A DNA stretch of 64,000 nucleotides from Cyanocohniella sp. LLY (GCA_022241785.1 JAKOMP010000014.1:27904-91903); one strand, 5' to 3'; shown: positions 27,632 through 37,949, numbered from the stretch's first letter. Notes: generated from the sequence alone by a model not told the origin. Program-made: numbers and translations.

Positions 27632-29494
27632 TCACGCTTGACCCATTTCGTACTGAGTCTTGTGGTACTCCCACAACTTACCTTTGAGGTCGAGTAATTC
27701 CTGATAATTACCTTGTTCAACAATGCGTCCTTGTTCGAGGACAACGACCTTATGAGCTTTAGCAATAGTAGAAAGACGATGAGCGATAGCAATCACTGTT
27801 CGACCGACAGATAGCTGTTCAATAGAGTCTTGAATCAAGCGTTCCGTCATGGAATCTAAGGCGCTGGTGGCTTCATCCAAAATCAAAATTTCTGGGTCAC
27901 GTAGGAGAGCGCGGGCGATGGCAATTCGCTGGCGTTGACCTCCAGATAACCGCACACCTCTATCTCCTAGTTGGGTATCAAAGCCTTCTGGCATTTCTTC
28001 AATAAATTCAAGTGCATTGGCTAATCGCGCAACTTGGCGAATTTCCGCTTCACTAGCCCCTTCTGTACCGTAAGCAATATTATTCAAAACAGAAGTATTG
28101 AAAATAAATGTATCTTGACTGACAACGGCAATTTTCTGTCTGAGTGATTTAATGTCAAAGTTGCGGACATTCACTCCATCAATCAGGACGTTACCTTGTG
28201 TGGGATCGTAAAATCTGGGAATTAAATCAATCAATGTACTCTTACCAGCACCAGTCCCTCCGACTAATGCTGTTGTTTTTCCTTTTTCGATGCTCAATGT
28301 AATATTATTTAGCACCATAGAAACGGCATCATAACCAAAATCTACCGAGACAATATCAATTGAATGCTTCAGTCGTTTAAACTTAGTCTCGCCATTTGGT
28401 AAATAATATTTATTGTCGGTTCTTACCAGATTTTTAATATTATCTGCTGCTCCTTGGAGTGTACTCAGATGCGCTCTCGTACCATTAATATCCTGAACAA
28501 TGGGTACGACCCGAAATAATACAAAGAAAAATGTCAGTAAAGAAGCAACTTGTAAGTTGCCATTAACCACAAATACAGTAAAGGCAAAAATAATCATGCC
28601 AATAAGAATCGTACTAGCTATAGCTTCAGCTAATGGTCTGACAAGGGCCCAAGCTAAAATAACTTTTGTGGCAGTAGTGACTACTTTATCACTAGCATTA
28701 TAAAAACGTTGCCGTTCAAAATCTTGCGTAGCAAATGCCTGTACAGTGCGAATTCCATTAATAAATTCTATGGCTATAGAGGTAAAATTACCGTTAGCAA
28801 TGGAAGTGCTAAAACTCGCTTCTCTAGCGCGAGAATTTAGAGTTGATAATCCCACTCCCACCAGAGTAAATAAGAGAAAAGAAATAATTGAAAGCTGCCA
28901 TGATAATAAAAACATGGAGATAAAGTAGACCAGAGCCGTTATACCTCTAGTCATCAGAAATGCTGCGCCGCTAAACCACTGTCGCATTCTTTCAATTTCA
29001 GTGGTAATAGTGTTAACCAATTCGCCAGAACGAGTCTGAGCAAAATAACTCAGCGGTAATCCTTGCAGTTGTTCAAATATTTGCTTGCGTAAGCGATTCG
29101 CTAGCAATAATTGAGCCATTTCTGTATATACTTGTGATAAGTAATTAAACCCAGCACGTATCCAGGTACTCAATAAAATCAAAAAAGATATGCGATATAG
29201 CCGATTAATTGCCGTTGTATGAGCCGCCAAAATCCAGGTATCAAACCAAGCAACACCAGTTTGTATTGGTTCAGCATCGGGAGTAGTTAAATTTTGCAAA
29301 AACGATAGCAAAAAACCAATACTAAACCCTTCAAAAGTAGCAGCTAAAAAAGAAAAGCCTAAAGCAAATATGGCAACTTTACGAAAATATTTAAATTCTC
29401 GCAAAATTAAATAATTATTTTGCCAAAATTTAGTAGATTTAAACCAATTATGACTTTGTTGAGAAAGAGAAAATTTCATTGTATTTTCTAACAA
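27632..29494 (-). CDS. hepA: HepA, ABC exporter for heterocyst envelope polysaccharide
   Basis: A 620-residue half-transporter: six membrane segments in the first 330 residues, then an ABC ATPase domain. Walker A is GGTGAGKST near 412, the signature LSGGQRQR near 518, Walker B ILILDEATSALD near 538, and the switch histidine IAHRLST follows. In Anabaena PCC 7120 HepA is needed to build the polysaccharide layer that keeps oxygen out of heterocysts; its gene lies next to hepC within a glycosyltransferase island, the same layout as here. It follows hepC with a 180-base gap large enough for a promoter. MKFSLSQ, five codons in, is a possible start. The transported form of the polysaccharide is not known from sequence. 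Confidence 0.85.
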   Translation of the reverse strand: MLENTMKFSLSQQSHNWFKSTKFWQNNYLILREFKYFRKVAIFALGFSFLAATFEGFSIGFLLSFLQNLTTPDAEPIQTGVAWFDTWILAAHTTAINRLYRISFLILLSTWIRAGFNYLSQVYTEMAQLLLANRLRKQIFEQLQGLPLSYFAQTRSGELVNTITTEIERMRQWFSGAAFLMTRGITALVYFISMFLLSWQLSIISFLLFTLVGVGLSTLNSRAREASFSTSIANGNFTSIAIEFINGIRTVQAFATQDFERQRFYNASDKVVTTATKVILAWALVRPLAEAIASTILIGMIIFAFTVFVVNGNLQVASLLTFFFVLFRVVPIVQDINGTRAHLSTLQGAADNIKNLVRTDNKYYLPNGETKFKRLKHSIDIVSVDFGYDAVSMVLNNITLSIEKGKTTALVGGTGAGKSTLIDLIPRFYDPTQGNVLIDGVNVRNFDIKSLRQKIAVVSQDTFIFNTSVLNNIAYGTEGASEAEIRQVARLANALEFIEEMPEGFDTQLGDRGVRLSGGQRQRIAIARALLRDPEILILDEATSALDSMTERLIQDSIEQLSVGRTVIAIAHRLSTIAKAHKVVVLEQGRIVEQGNYQELLDLKGKLWEYHKTQYEMGQA

Positions 29495-29674
29495 TATTTT
29501 TGTAACTTACACTAGCCACCATAGACGTAACCCCTTTATCGAATAACACCCCAACCGGAAAACATGAGAATAGGACAACATTAGTAGTTTGGTTTTCCTC
29601 AGAAGGAACCACAGATGCAAATACCTACTTTTATCAGTCTCTGCAACTGTGATTTCCATTCCTTAAAGAGCAAA

Positions 29675-30400
29675 TCAGAGCGTTGGGCTATCCAACTGCA
29701 ACAACTGGGAATCTTCCCAGGAACCCGTAATTGCTTGTTGTTCTTCCACAGTCAGGCGCACTGCACTAGACAAACTCAAACTACGAGATCCCATTAAACT
29801 CATTTCCCCTCGTAGTACATTGAACAACTGCGGTAGATAGTCTAAATCGTATTTCCGCATCCAGCGCCCTAAAGCTGTCATGTTGTGGTTTGCTGTTGTG
29901 CAAAACTTGACGGCGCGAAACAGTTTACCTCGTTCGCCAACATGCCACTCATAAGTAAAAAGTGAGCCTGGTAAGTCAATTTGCATGAGTACCATTAATG
30001 CCAGCATCATTGGACTCATTAATAGTAGTAACCCTAAAGCTACCATCCAGTCAATTAACCGCTGTAATTGGCTACTGTGATTGATTTGTTTACTGCTAGA
30101 TGGTATGCGGAGGAATACAGGTTTACCAGCTTGTTCACAAGCTTCAACCCACAGTTTTACACCATATTCACCAATATTTGGATCTATAATTACCAAATTT
30201 ACTAGAGAATGTTTTAAACAATTTACTAACAATTGTTGGTTATTTAAAGAAGGCAAAGATATCTGTTTCGCCTGTGTAGGAAGTTTCACCAACAACTTAC
30301 CGCGCCGCCACTGAAGTGAGCAATATGGAGAGCAATTATGTTGTTTAGCTGGGGTTGTGGAAGCCGAATCTTGTAGCGCAGGAATTAATGAAATCGTCAT
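29675..30400 (-). CDS. hepC: HepC, polyprenyl-phosphate sugar transferase
   Basis: A 241-residue protein with a short N-terminal domain, one hydrophobic segment (LIDWMVALGLLLLMSPMML near 115-133) and a C-terminal bacterial sugar transferase domain. The YLPQLFNVLRGEMSLMG motif is the family's hallmark; the next residues read SRS where most relatives have PRP. Such enzymes move a sugar phosphate onto the lipid carrier and so start the repeat unit. Position directly before hepA matches Anabaena hepC. It is shorter than WbaP-type enzymes, lacking the multi-helix N-terminal domain. Confidence 0.8.
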   Translation of the reverse strand: MTISLIPALQDSASTTPAKQHNCSPYCSLQWRRGKLLVKLPTQAKQISLPSLNNQQLLVNCLKHSLVNLVIIDPNIGEYGVKLWVEACEQAGKPVFLRIPSSSKQINHSSQLQRLIDWMVALGLLLLMSPMMLALMVLMQIDLPGSLFTYEWHVGERGKLFRAVKFCTTANHNMTALGRWMRKYDLDYLPQLFNVLRGEMSLMGSRSLSLSSAVRLTVEEQQAITGSWEDSQLLQLDSPTL

Positions 30401-30944
30401 ATGTCTTTGGATTTATACCATAGTGAGTTGCTGAGTTGATATTGAAGGCTATCAATACCAAAGACTTTGAACCAAATCTTGATTTACTCCGGAAAACTGT
30501 AGATAATTGCGGGGAAAAATATGATATTTTAGCTGACCCTCTAGGCAAGTCTACATATTTCTTGTAAGTGTTGAGCCACCAAATTTTGTTTGTAGAGATA
30601 CCCTTGTTGCAACTTCTCGCTGAGTAAAAGTTAGTCAATCAGTGAAGTAGACTTTTTATTTAAATGTTGAGTGTGGGGCTTTAATCTCTAGGATATAAGA
30701 CTCTGTAGAAATCACCATATGCTAGGATAAATTCTTTATTTACTCTTCAAACAGTCAGTAGTTTTGCTAGTATATGATAAAGTTGACATAAATATACTGA
30801 TTTTTCAGTGAAATTATGTGCAATTGATTATTGAGTAATCAAAAAAATTAACCAAAAATATATGTGCGATCGCATACATACAAACTGTACATACGAAGCG
30901 CGATCGCACATCAATAAAACTTCAGGATTTAGTCGTCCTACTAA
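30401..30944. other. Upstream region of hepC
   Basis: About 540 AT-rich bases with no convincing gene, likely to hold the hepC/hepA promoter. A TCCGGA hexamer lies at 30488-30493 and a HIP1-bearing inverted repeat at 30862-30911. No NtcA-type GTA-N8-TAC site was found with confidence. Confidence 0.45.
30862..30911. repeat. 12-base inverted repeat built on GCGATCGC
   Basis: ATGTGCGATCGC and GCGATCGCACAT are perfect inverted copies 26 bases apart, just after the Wzc-like gene. It may fold as a hairpin and act as a terminator, or be a pair of HIP1 sites. Confidence 0.6.
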
Positions 30945-33176
30945 TTATTTTTCCAAGGCTTGTTTGAGGGCAAATTGAGACGGCTGGGGATACTGCACAT
31001 AGGTACTACCAGAATCTGAGACTCCATTCGCCACAACTCCAATTAGATTTAACTTGCTCAACATAGCTGTAGCTTGGGCAAGTTGGCTGCGAGTCACTTT
31101 ACTCATACTTGCAGCTAATACGACACTGCGACAAGACGATGCTGTGAGCATAGCATCTACCAAACCTATAACTGGTGGAGCATCTATCAGCACCAAATCA
31201 TAATTCTCCTCAAATGCTTTCATCAATTGCATCATCCGGGGAGAACTTAAAAGATTCGCTGGGTCAGTTGGTCTGGGCCCGGCTGTTAAAATATCAATAT
31301 AGGCGGAGCCTAAAGTTTGGATACCAATTTGCTCAGGTAAAGTGACATCACTAGCTAAGAGTGTCGAAAGTCCCTGTTCATTGGGAAGATTCAGCTGTTC
31401 GTGCAGATTGGGATCTCTTAAATTGGCATCAATCAGTAGTACCCGTTTGTGTAAACGTGCAGCACTCATAGCCAAACCCAAAGCCAAAGCAGATTTACCC
31501 TCATCCGGTAAAGCCGAGGTAATCATCAAAGACTTCAAACTAGTAACAGTATTTAACAGTTCAATATTTTTGAAAATCAAATCCAGAGATTCCCAACGTG
31601 ATGGAGATTGCAACACCTGAATTGTCCAAGGTGCCAGCACTTCAGGCTTACCAAAGGGCAACTTAATAATTGATTCTCTGGTTTTGGTAGATGGCAGTTT
31701 AGGAGTTGTTCCCAGCAATGGTAAAGGTACTTGCTTTTCCAATTCAGCCGTAGTGTGAACAGCATCATCAGATGCTTCTCGAATAAAAGCAGCAATCCCT
31801 CCCAACATCAAACCCACTACAGCACCCAATAAAAGATTTTGCTGGAGGTTGGGGCCCAACTGTGACCCTAATAACGGTTCTTCCACAATTTCCCAATTAA
31901 ATCCACCTTTGGCAAGTTCTTGACGTAATTTTTGTTCTGCACGTAACAACTGTTCTAACCTTTCGCGGCTAAATTGTAGCTGTGGCATGATGCGATTGTA
32001 ATAAGCTAACAAAGGCGGAAAGCGTTTGATTTCAAAACTCAGTTGACTTTCTTTCTCTGCCAAAGTTTGATCACGGGCGCTTAAAGCAACTATGGTTGTT
32101 TGTGTCTCTACTAATTGACTAGCCAAGTTGAGGTCAATTTCACCGAATTGTCCTTGTTCGAGTAACTGTACCCTGGAAGACAATACTCCATTGGACTGTA
32201 CGCCTAAAGTTCTGCTTACTTCTTGTTGCAATAATTCCTTCTGGCTTTGCAGTTGTTCTCCGAATTTCTGCACACTAGGAGTTTCATCTGTAAACCGCAG
32301 ACGTTCTTGAGCTAGGGCTAATTCTGTTTTTTGAATTTCGTTAAGTAAGCCTTGGTAACGAGTAGATTGACTTAAACGAGAAGCCACCAAAGCATTTTGT
32401 GGGGAACGATTAAGTTGTTCTTGCAGAGATTTTTGGCGCGCCACAGCCTCTTGATATTGGGAACGAGTAGCACGACGTTCTTGCTCAATATTATTTAAAG
32501 CATCTTCAAGCGCCTTGGCTTGTGATTCAGGATCAATTAAGTTCTGGTTGCGGCGAAAACGTTGTAGGTTAGTTTCCGAAGCATTCACTTCTTCACTCGC
32601 CTTACTTAACTGTTCTCTAATAACTTGTAGACCTTTTTGTAAACGCGAATCTTGCTGCTGTTTGTTGTATTCTACATACACTTGTTGAATGGCAGCCAAA
32701 ACTGTTTGTGTTTTTTGTGGGTCTTGGGCAGTATAGTCTACTTGGAAGATTTTTGTGGCTACGTTATCTTCTGGATTCCTGATTTGATTGAGGACTAAAG
32801 ATTGTTTGATTTCGTTAACAGTGATATCAGGATATGTCGGCTTCAGTTTATCAACCGCTTTTTGAATCAGTCCTGAACTTTGCATCAAATTTAGCTGAGT
32901 TGCCGTATCTATTTGCACATCAGGCTCAAGAAACTGACTATCTGGCCCTGGTTCTCTTCTACCTTGATAGTTTGGTTCTACCAGCAATTGCATGGAACTT
33001 CTAAAAGTAGGTTTGGTTCTCGAAGTTACAAAAGCTGAAATGGCAACACAACTAATAAATACTGCCAAAAACCAAGGAAATCGGCGAATAAATATTTTAA
33101 ATAACTGTCCGTAGCTTGGTTCAGTATTAGAGTCAATACCTGGATTGAGACTCGGATTTAGTCTAACTTGATTCAT
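30945..33176 (-). CDS. Wzc-like chain-length / CpsD-type ATPase protein
   Basis: A 743-residue polysaccharide co-polymerase. A Wzz domain begins after an N-terminal membrane segment (FLAVFISCVAISAFV near 35-50). A long coiled coil spans about residues 170-420, a second membrane segment (LLLGAVVGLMLGGIAAFI) lies near 450, and a CpsD/BY-kinase-type ATPase domain fills the rest. Walker A reads SALPDEGKSA near 553 and Walker A' VLLIDANLRDP. The tail lacks the dense tyrosine cluster of true Wzc, so autophosphorylation control may be weak or absent. Such proteins set chain length during export. It lies between a GT4 gene and hepC. Confidence 0.87.
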   Translation of the reverse strand: MNQVRLNPSLNPGIDSNTEPSYGQLFKIFIRRFPWFLAVFISCVAISAFVTSRTKPTFRSSMQLLVEPNYQGRREPGPDSQFLEPDVQIDTATQLNLMQSSGLIQKAVDKLKPTYPDITVNEIKQSLVLNQIRNPEDNVATKIFQVDYTAQDPQKTQTVLAAIQQVYVEYNKQQQDSRLQKGLQVIREQLSKASEEVNASETNLQRFRRNQNLIDPESQAKALEDALNNIEQERRATRSQYQEAVARQKSLQEQLNRSPQNALVASRLSQSTRYQGLLNEIQKTELALAQERLRFTDETPSVQKFGEQLQSQKELLQQEVSRTLGVQSNGVLSSRVQLLEQGQFGEIDLNLASQLVETQTTIVALSARDQTLAEKESQLSFEIKRFPPLLAYYNRIMPQLQFSRERLEQLLRAEQKLRQELAKGGFNWEIVEEPLLGSQLGPNLQQNLLLGAVVGLMLGGIAAFIREASDDAVHTTAELEKQVPLPLLGTTPKLPSTKTRESIIKLPFGKPEVLAPWTIQVLQSPSRWESLDLIFKNIELLNTVTSLKSLMITSALPDEGKSALALGLAMSAARLHKRVLLIDANLRDPNLHEQLNLPNEQGLSTLLASDVTLPEQIGIQTLGSAYIDILTAGPRPTDPANLLSSPRMMQLMKAFEENYDLVLIDAPPVIGLVDAMLTASSCRSVVLAASMSKVTRSQLAQATAMLSKLNLIGVVANGVSDSGSTYVQYPQPSQFALKQALEK

Positions 33177-33234
33177 GTTTATTATCCTGATCTACGAGAC
33201 GCTACGTTTAGCGGGCTAAAAATCACCAAAATAA

Positions 33235-34323
33235 TTAATTGGCACCACAAGTTTTCTCAATAAGTTTCTCAACCTTACTGAAAAAAACTGGTTCTGAAAA
33301 ATTGTTCACTGCATGATTACGAATAGTTTCATAATTCCAAGCGATTGCTCCGGATTCTAGTAATGCAGCTTGTAAGGATTCGGGTGTTTGTCTTTTAAAT
33401 AAAACTCCGGTTTCGCCATGTATTTGAGTATCTAATACCCCACCTGCACCGTAGGCAATAACTGGTGTACCACTGGCATTTGCTTCTACTGGAACTAATC
33501 CATAGTCTTCTAAAGCAGCAACTATGATGGACTTGGCTTTGGAAAATAAGTTTTTGCGTTGACTATCACTGACATGTCCTAAGAATTCTATATTATCTAA
33601 AGCTTTGGCTTTTAAACGTGCTTGTTCTGGCCCATCACCTGATATTAACAAGCGCCAACCTAACCAATTAAACGCTTCGATAATTATATCCAGGCGCTTA
33701 TAGCTGATCATCCGCGCTGAGGCTAGATAATATTCATCCTTTATATCAGAAAACAAAAAATTATTTGTATCAATTGGATAGTTAATGACAATTGACGGTT
33801 TATTGTAAATTTTTTGGATACGGCGAGCGACTACACTGGAATTAGCAATATAAAGGTCAGGTTCTTGAGCATATTTCAAGTCTACATTTCGCATTAACTG
33901 AAATACTTGTTCAATTAACGGAGCGAAGTAGCGATAATCTCCATATTCACGTAAATAAGTTTCCGTATCCCACAAGAAACGGGTAACATTATGACAAAAA
34001 CAAATATGTTTGGCATCTGGTTTTTTGCGTACTGCTTTGGCGAAGCTGGTACTACTACTAATAATTAAATCATAGTCTTGCAGATCCAATGCACGAAAGG
34101 CCGGAAAATACAATGGAGCCATCAATCTAAAATACTTACTTGCCCCCGGAATATTTTGCAAAAAAGTAGTTTTGACTAGGCGATCGCCCATATCAATAGT
34201 TTTTTGCGGATTATACAAAGAGGTGAAAACATCCGCGTCAGGATAGCGTTTACACAGTAATTCAAATACGCGCTCTGCTCCACCGCGTTGGGTTAAGTAA
34301 TCATGGACTAGAGCAATTTTCAT
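33235..34323 (-). CDS. Glycosyltransferase family 4
   Basis: A 362-residue GT-B transferase. MKIALVHDYLTQRGGAERVF is a typical start. The middle holds the FCHNVTRFLWDTETYLREY segment seen in WbaZ/mannosyl-type GT4 proteins, and the C-terminal half has YLASARMISYKRLDIIIEAF and EDYGLVPVEANASGTPVIAYG. It acts in the cytoplasm on the lipid-linked repeat. It precedes the Wzc-like gene by about 60 bases and is likely in the same transcript. Confidence 0.87.
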   Translation of the reverse strand: MKIALVHDYLTQRGGAERVFELLCKRYPDADVFTSLYNPQKTIDMGDRLVKTTFLQNIPGASKYFRLMAPLYFPAFRALDLQDYDLIISSSTSFAKAVRKKPDAKHICFCHNVTRFLWDTETYLREYGDYRYFAPLIEQVFQLMRNVDLKYAQEPDLYIANSSVVARRIQKIYNKPSIVINYPIDTNNFLFSDIKDEYYLASARMISYKRLDIIIEAFNWLGWRLLISGDGPEQARLKAKALDNIEFLGHVSDSQRKNLFSKAKSIIVAALEDYGLVPVEANASGTPVIAYGAGGVLDTQIHGETGVLFKRQTPESLQAALLESGAIAWNYETIRNHAVNNFSEPVFFSKVEKLIEKTCGAN

Positions 34324-34620
34324 AGTTCGTAATTAGTAATTAGTAATTCGTCATAGCAGTCCAATGCACCCAACGTGAAGGCTTTAGCAATACGTAATTC
34401 TGAATTAAGAAAAGAAAGTATTTGTGATATTAGGTTTCTTTCTGCAACTTAATTTACCAAAAGATAAGGTTTAAAGCCCCACTCCTTGTGGGTGGTTTTT
34501 CTCCCCTGCCCCCTCTTTTTCACGCAGGTTTATTTGTTGAAGATTCCCCCCAACTCCTTTTGGACGGAGTTAGAGGGATCAAAACCTTAACTGAACGATA
34601 TTGGTAGAGAAATATTGCTG
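34324..34620. other. Short repeats between cluster genes
   Basis: Holds AATTAGTAATT short tandem repeats at 34325-34350, a CCCACTCCTTGTGGGTGG hairpin near 34480, and an AACTCC...GGAGTT hairpin near 34550-34575. No gene seen. Confidence 0.5.
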
Positions 34621-35934
34621 TTATCCAACCATGACGAGAACTTTTTCTAATGCAAAATAAGTGTTTTGTTCAGCGCGTAGTTGGTCGCAAAGTCTGGCTG
34701 CTGGCAACTCTACATCATCGTAAGTGAGGACTTGATCCTGGGGAATATCTCGTTTGAGACGACATCCTTCGGCTAAACCGATTGGTAGGAGGTTTTGCTG
34801 TTGGACTATGGGAGAATTTTCACATTGGCCGTAGGTCATGTAGTAGCCAATACCATCTAAGGTTTCTCCTGCTTTCAGGTTAATTTTGGCGGTGGTGACT
34901 ACATCTACTACTGGGCCAGCTAGTGGAGATAAAACAGTATCTTGGAACAGGACAGCCCGTGCCACAGATAGGGGAACTTCAAAATGACAGAGGTGATAGG
35001 GGGTATAGAAGCTATAAAGAGGGCCTTCACCTAATTTGTATAAGTCCAAATAGTGGCGTTGTTTGGGGTCTTCGTGAGTGGCAAAGACAAACACACCAGG
35101 GCTAGGTTTAGCACCAACGACATAATCAACTATGCCACCTAATTCTTGAAGTTGGTCAACGTCATACATATGGGTCATTTCATCAACATGACCGCTGAAG
35201 TTGTACCCCAGCATTCCGCGCTGGGCGACTTTCATTCCTGTGGCGTTGGCAACTATTGCTTGCTCGAAGGAGATTTTTGTGCCGTCGGCAAAGCTGGTTA
35301 CCATGTGGGCTTTTTGACCCCAACGTTTGGCAAAGCTTTCTTGAGTGGTGGGATTGCGGTAGGGGTCTTGGAGTCCTTTAATGTTACCGCACAATAACGG
35401 AGTCAGACCAATACTTTTGACAAATCGGTAGAGATTCATTTCTACCCCTGGTTGGTCACCATCACAAGCGCTGAGAATGACTCCAGCTTTGTCGGCGTAC
35501 ACTTTGAGAATAGGGCCGATGGTGGCATCGAGTTCAGCATTCATCATAATCACATGTTTGCGATGCGCGATCGCTTCCATGACAATATGAGCGCCAAATT
35601 CTACTGCACCAGTCACCTCGATGATGGCATCAATACCCTCAGCTTGGCAGAGCAATTGAGCATCTTCGGTAACTGCATACTTATGGTTAGCGATCGCGTC
35701 TTCTAATTCAGTTACACTCGTAACAACTTGCACATTTTCTATGCCTGCTTCTGTGTAAGCTCGTTTAGCAGCATCAACTTGACGGCTAAAAACAGCAACC
35801 AACTCCATTCCAGGAACTGAATTAATAATTTGATTAGCAATTCCCCCACCCATAAAACCAGCACCAATCATTCCCACCTTTACAGGATTACCTGCTGCTG
35901 CACGGGCTTGTAAGGCACGATCCATAATAATCAT
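34621..35934 (-). CDS. NAD(P)-dependent oxidoreductase with SAF domain (homoserine-dehydrogenase-like)
   Basis: A 437-residue protein. Residues 18-35 (KVGMIGAGFMGGGIANQI) form a Rossmann NAD(P) site. The core resembles the predicted homoserine-dehydrogenase-like family COG4091, and the C-terminus (LKAGETLDGIGYYMTYG and on) looks like a SAF domain. Genes of this family occur beside CDP-sugar genes in envelope clusters, so it probably reduces or otherwise modifies a keto-sugar rather than making homoserine. MDRALQARAAAG, three codons in, is an equal start. It is separated from the epimerase gene by about 125 bases. Confidence 0.75.
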   Translation of the reverse strand: MIIMDRALQARAAAGNPVKVGMIGAGFMGGGIANQIINSVPGMELVAVFSRQVDAAKRAYTEAGIENVQVVTSVTELEDAIANHKYAVTEDAQLLCQAEGIDAIIEVTGAVEFGAHIVMEAIAHRKHVIMMNAELDATIGPILKVYADKAGVILSACDGDQPGVEMNLYRFVKSIGLTPLLCGNIKGLQDPYRNPTTQESFAKRWGQKAHMVTSFADGTKISFEQAIVANATGMKVAQRGMLGYNFSGHVDEMTHMYDVDQLQELGGIVDYVVGAKPSPGVFVFATHEDPKQRHYLDLYKLGEGPLYSFYTPYHLCHFEVPLSVARAVLFQDTVLSPLAGPVVDVVTTAKINLKAGETLDGIGYYMTYGQCENSPIVQQQNLLPIGLAEGCRLKRDIPQDQVLTYDDVELPAARLCDQLRAEQNTYFALEKVLVMVG

Positions 35935-36059
35935 TAGTTAAGTTCCTCTATATATTTGTCTTGGGATTGGGGACTGGGTAAATGAGGAAAAGTCAGAAGG
36001 TTTTTGTTACGATTCCAAAGTTTTCTTCTCCTTGTCTCCTTGTCCCCCCACTTCTTCGT

Positions 36060-36611
36060 TCAGTCTCTACAACCGACAGGCATCATTTCTAATAACATCC
36101 AATTTGAGTCTTTCTCGGAAATTTCAGTTACCTCTAACGGCCATTCAATATTAAAAAATGGGTCATTATAACGTAATCCCCGTTCATATCCAGGTGTATA
36201 AAATTCACCCACTTGATACACTACTTCAGCGTCATCTGTAAGAGTTTGATAACCGTGGGCAAACATTTCTGGCACATACAAAGCCCGGTGATTTTCTGCG
36301 GATAATTCCACACCGATATGTGATAAAAAAGTCGGTGATTCTGGACGCATATCAATAATTACGTCATAAATAGCGCCTTGAGTACAACGAACTAATTTTG
36401 TTTCGGCGGCTGGGGAAACCTGATAATGCATTCCCCGTATTGTGCCTTTTCGATGATTGAAAGATATATTGCATTGGGCGACTGTGGGCTTCAATCCATG
36501 CGCTATAAATTCTTGAGCGCAGAAACCACGGGCAAAAAATCCCCGATGATCCGGTTTTTTTTCTACGTCAACAATGAGCGCGTCTTTGAGTGCAGTTGTG
36601 GTAAATATCAT
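36060..36611 (-). CDS. rfbC: dTDP-4-dehydrorhamnose 3,5-epimerase-like protein
   Basis: A 183-residue cupin of the RmlC family. GTIRGMHYQ carries the catalytic histidine, and the YVPEMFAHGYQTL strand is the second family signature. RmlC enzymes invert carbons 3 and 5 of a 4-keto-6-deoxy sugar nucleotide. Because the neighbours make CDP-4-keto-6-deoxyglucose (rfbF, rfbG), the true substrate here is more likely a CDP sugar than the dTDP sugar of the family name. It lies 95 bases after rfbG. Confidence 0.85.
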   Translation of the reverse strand: MIFTTTALKDALIVDVEKKPDHRGFFARGFCAQEFIAHGLKPTVAQCNISFNHRKGTIRGMHYQVSPAAETKLVRCTQGAIYDVIIDMRPESPTFLSHIGVELSAENHRALYVPEMFAHGYQTLTDDAEVVYQVGEFYTPGYERGLRYNDPFFNIEWPLEVTEISEKDSNWMLLEMMPVGCRD

Positions 36612-36705
36612 TAATTCGTAATTCGTAATTTAGAAACTCACATCTAGGTTTCTGGGTAAAGGGTCTGTTGCTCGATTGAAAAGAATTGGTATGCAAACAT
36701 CTAAA

Positions 36706-37815
36706 TCAGCAAACAACCGACATAGGCTGTTCTACACGACTAGATAGTTGCATAAACTCTTGAATTTGGGCTTGACTTTTTTGCTGCATATCGCAGCCTT
36801 GTTGCCATGCTTTCGTCCAATCCACAATCCAAGCTAAAGCTGTGGGTAAGTCTAATTGAGGTTCCCAGTTAATTTGGGTGCGGGCTTTAGAACAATCTAA
36901 GGTTAATAAATTGGCTTCATGGGGTTGCACTCCACCATCTTTAATCCAATTGGCATTTTCGCCCCAAAATTGCTGGAGTTGGTCAACTACCCAAGCTACA
37001 GTCTTAACTCCTGATTCACTCGGCCCAAAATTCCAGCCTCCACAATATCGTGAACCTTGAGTAAAGAGTTTTTCTGCCAGCATTAAGTAACCATTGAGTG
37101 GTTCTAGAACATGCTGCCAAGGACGCACAGCTTGAGGATTTCTAATAACAACTTCTTTACAGGCTAACCAAGCATTGAGAATATCAGGCACTAAACGGTC
37201 TTTAGCCCAATCTCCTCCGCCAATGACATTACCGGCGCGGACACTGGCTACAGCTACTTGATGTTGGTTGTAATCAGCAGGATTAAAGAAAGACTGACGA
37301 TAAGCAGTAGTGACTAATTCAGCACATCCTTTACTGCTACTGTAAGGGTCGTATCCGCCCATAGCATCAGTTTCGCGGTAACCCCAAACCCACTCACGAT
37401 TTTCATAACACTTATCAGAGGTAACTGAAACTACGGCTCTGACGCTGGATACAGATCGTACTGCTTCCAATAAATTGACTGTACCCATAACATTCACAGC
37501 ATAGGTATCTACTGGGTTGTAGTAAGATTCCCGCACCAATGCTTGAGCTGCCATATGGATGACAATATCTGGTTGGTAGGCTTGCATCACTTGTTTGAGC
37601 AAGTCTAAATCTTTAATATCTCCTACTACCGATGTCATACCATCAGCAACATGAGCCAACTCAAACAAATTTGGGGATGTGGCCGGAACTAAAGCATAAC
37701 CACACACCTTAGCGCCTAACATTTGTAGCCACAGAGATAACCAACTACCTTTAAAGCCAGTATGTCCTGTTACAAAAACTTTTTTTCCAGTCCAAAAATT
37801 TGATTGCATTACCAA
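36706..37815 (-). CDS. rfbG: CDP-glucose 4,6-dehydratase
   Basis: A 369-residue extended SDR. The NAD site is VTGHTGFKGSWL at about residues 15-26 and the catalytic Tyr/Lys lie in YDPYSSSKG; the SVTSDKCYEN strand provides the Thr/Ser. It converts CDP-glucose to CDP-4-keto-6-deoxyglucose, the product of RfbF being its substrate. VMQSNFWTGKKVFVTG fits the start; MQSNFW is one codon further in. It lies between rfbF (135 bases) and the epimerase. The last 25 residues are glutamine-rich and probably not conserved. Confidence 0.92.
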   Translation of the reverse strand: MVMQSNFWTGKKVFVTGHTGFKGSWLSLWLQMLGAKVCGYALVPATSPNLFELAHVADGMTSVVGDIKDLDLLKQVMQAYQPDIVIHMAAQALVRESYYNPVDTYAVNVMGTVNLLEAVRSVSSVRAVVSVTSDKCYENREWVWGYRETDAMGGYDPYSSSKGCAELVTTAYRQSFFNPADYNQHQVAVASVRAGNVIGGGDWAKDRLVPDILNAWLACKEVVIRNPQAVRPWQHVLEPLNGYLMLAEKLFTQGSRYCGGWNFGPSESGVKTVAWVVDQLQQFWGENANWIKDGGVQPHEANLLTLDCSKARTQINWEPQLDLPTALAWIVDWTKAWQQGCDMQQKSQAQIQEFMQLSSRVEQPMSVVC

Positions 37816-37949
37816 ATATGCCTTGTTGTTTGACCAGAATTTCTGAAGCCATCTTGGCTAGGAGGTTAAGTTTACCTAATTTATCCAGGCGATCGCCTGG
37901 TCATCCGGGACAATTGATCACGAATTGGATTAATACTAGCCTCTAGCCT

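Noticed and set aside
30488-30493. TCCGGA hexamer upstream of hepC as a heterocyst (DIF-type) -35 element
   Set aside because: The hexamer also occurs at 44629 and at 51619, the latter beside a stop codon, about chance frequency, and no good -10 box stands at the right distance here.
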